In this document: positions 5,978 to 6,720 of the stretch, piece after piece
Layout of the letters: each line of letters opens with the position of its first letter
Position numbering within the stretch: position 1 is the first letter of the stretch
Origin: Gemmatimonadales bacterium
GTDB lineage: Bacteria > Gemmatimonadota > Gemmatimonadetes > Palauibacterales > Palauibacteraceae
Direction: 5' to 3'
Length of the DNA: 6,720 bases
NCBI GenBank assembly: GCA_030608825.1
Contig: JAUWDL010000076.1
Location: forward strand, 1 to 6,720
The notes under the pieces: generated by a model
Databases searched by the model: none
Told to the model about the DNA's origin: nothing
What the model saw: only the letters and a program-made list of their open reading frames with translations
Program-made: the position numbers and the translations under genes

Positions 5978-5986
5978 AAGGAGGAG
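5978..5986 (+). promoter_or_regulatory. ssb ribosome binding site
   Basis: AAGGAGG (5978-5984, continuing as AG) lies 6 bases before ATG 5991. It is a near-perfect Shine-Dalgarno, the strongest in the window, and fixes the ssb start. Confidence 0.8.
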
Positions 5987-5990
5987 TACG

Positions 5991-6371
5991 ATGGCTCGAT
6001 CGATCAACCGGATCATTCTCGTTGGCAACGCCGGCTCCGATCCGGATGTGCGCGAAACGAGTGGCGGCACGCCGGTCGCGCACCTCTCGCTCGCCACCGA
6101 CCGCTTCTTCCGCCAGAACGACGAGGAGCAGCGGAAGACTGATTGGCACCGCCTCACCTTCTGGGGCAAGGCCTGCGACATCGCTGCGCGCTTCGTGCAA
6201 AGAGGCAGCCGGCTCTACGTGGAAGGTCGCGTCGAGTACGGGTCCTACGAGCGGGATGGGGTCACGATTCCGACCACGGATATCATCGTTCAGGAGTTCG
6301 TGTTGCTCGACGGCGTGAACGCCGCCTCGCTCGCTCCAGCGGAAGAGGAAGAGGCCCCCGCACTCCTATAG
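5991..6371 (+). CDS. ssb: Single-stranded DNA-binding protein, short form
   Basis: 126-residue OB-fold protein that coats single-stranded DNA in replication, repair and recombination and recruits partner enzymes. Residues 1-108 match the bacterial SSB core: NRIILVGNAGSDPDVR (6-21), GTPVAHLSLATDRFF (26-40), TDWHRLTFWGKACDIAARFVQRG (50-72), SRLYVEGRVEYGSYERDG (73-90) and TDIIVQEFVLLDG (96-108). DNA-stacking aromatics (F39, F40, W52, W58) are present. The protein ends only 18 residues after the core with AEEEEAPALL. It lacks both the usual Gly/Pro/Gln-rich linker and the DDDIPF-type acidic tip, although an acidic run followed by hydrophobic residues remains. E. coli SSB is 178 residues, so this is a compact form and may be a second paralogue. 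The start is set by an excellent ribosome binding site. Confidence 0.93.
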   Translation: MARSINRIILVGNAGSDPDVRETSGGTPVAHLSLATDRFFRQNDEEQRKTDWHRLTFWGKACDIAARFVQRGSRLYVEGRVEYGSYERDGVTIPTTDIIVQEFVLLDGVNAASLAPAEEEEAPALL

Positions 6372-6421
6372 AGGCCGCGGGGACGCCTCGAGCTCAACCC
6401 CGAAGGCTTCTCGGCTCGGTT

Positions 6422-6456
6422 GCGCCCGTATACGGCGCCTCAGATCTTCTTGTTTT
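6422..6456 (+). terminator. Possible ssb terminator
   Basis: GCGCC (6422-6426) pairs with GGCGC (6434-6438) across CGTATAC, and a T-rich stretch (TCTTCTTGTTTT, 6445-6456) follows after 6 bases. The stem is short and the T-run is displaced, so termination would be weak. The loop also contains TATACG (6429-6434), a passable -10 for the next gene. The rest of the 85-base gap (6372-6421) shows only a loose GAGGC/GCCTC repeat. Confidence 0.3.
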
Positions 6457-6720
6457 GTGACCTACAAGCCCGACGCGGGTCCCATCACGGGCCCGCTATT
6501 CGCATGGGGCCCGGCCTTGACTCGGGAGCGACGGACCGAGCAGGCTCCTGAGCCGCTGCTCGCGGGTTTTGGCCAGCCTCGCAGGGTTCTCGTGGCGGGT
6601 GCCACGGGTTTCATGGGCCAGCACCTCGTGCGCCGGCTCCTGGGCCGCGGCCACCAGGTACGAGCGCTCGCGCGCAGGCCGCCGAGAGGCAGCTGGGGTG
6701 GTGATGTGGAATGGTGGCCG
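6457..6720 (+). CDS. NAD(P)-binding epimerase/SDR-type protein (3' partial)
   Basis: The first 88 residues of a Rossmann-fold protein cut by the right edge. Residues 43-72 are diagnostic: RVLVAGATGFMGQHLVRRLLGRG has the GxxGxxG dinucleotide motif at 48-54, followed by HQVRALARRPP, the second strand and the basic turn expected of extended/atypical SDRs that prefer NADP(H). The DVEWWP that follows is reminiscent of YfcH/TIGR01777-type epimerases, but the catalytic Tyr-x-x-x-Lys lies outside the window, so activity is unknown. The start is uncertain. The only start upstream of the Rossmann strand other than TTG 6517 is GTG 6457; neither has a Shine-Dalgarno. GTG 6457 gives an unusual 42-residue leader (VTYKPDAGPITGPLFAWG...) of unclear function. 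The frame is open further upstream, but that part shows no recognisable protein. Confidence 0.72.
   Translation, partial: MTYKPDAGPITGPLFAWGPALTRERRTEQAPEPLLAGFGQPRRVLVAGATGFMGQHLVRRLLGRGHQVRALARRPPRGSWGGDVEWWP

Noticed and set aside
5838..6200. Extension of the MCE protein up to an ATG at 6200
   Set aside because: The extra 120 or so residues run antisense to ssb and its leader, including the palindrome, and precede a normal N-terminal membrane anchor. A start near 5819 is far more likely.
1..6720. Mobile element, CRISPR array, toxin-antitoxin or defence system
   Set aside because: No transposase/integrase motifs, no regularly spaced direct repeats, no terminal inverted repeats flanking genes, and composition is uniform across the window.

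Overview
The window is a GC-rich (visibly well above 60%) bacterial chromosomal segment. It is densely coded with housekeeping and conserved genes and shows no transposase, integrase, phage, CRISPR or tRNA signature. The Rho sequence, the M1 peptidase style, the Usp protein with a J-like tail and the two small uncharacterised proteins resemble what I remember from Gemmatimonadota and related environmental Gram-negative lineages. That assignment is an inference from family resemblance, not a database result. An MCE/MlaD-type protein with one membrane anchor supports a cell with an outer membrane.

Layout, left to right. (1) Plus strand, 3-698: the 3' part of a universal stress protein ending in a degenerate DnaJ-like segment with an HPD motif. 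20 bases later comes an exported M1-family zinc metallopeptidase (719-2530). (2) Minus strand, 4333-2594: rho, then a small conserved-looking protein of unknown function. They are separated by 60 bases that can fold into a long stem running from the rho stop codon almost to the next start. (3) Plus strand, 4483-4839: a small very basic protein of unknown function, divergent from rho and sharing a 149-base intergenic region with it. (4) Minus strand, about 5819-4878: a single-pass MCE/MlaD-like protein. (5) Plus strand, 5991-6371: a short single-stranded DNA-binding protein. The gap between it and the MCE gene carries a perfect 11-bp inverted repeat and several smaller hairpins. (6) Plus strand, 6457 to the right edge: the start of an NAD(P)-binding epimerase/SDR-type protein, cut off by the window.

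The genes do not form one pathway. The two convergent and two divergent junctions split them into short transcription units: Usp with the peptidase, rho with the 141-residue protein, and the rest probably single genes. The most unusual points are the Usp-J fusion, the stem linking the rho stop to the next gene, a rho Shine-Dalgarno buried in a small hairpin, the 24-bp palindrome upstream of ssb and mce, and an SSB whose acidic tail lacks the usual DDDIPF-type ending. I found no convincing evidence of a new multi-gene system; this looks like an ordinary core-genome region with a few regulatory structures worth testing.
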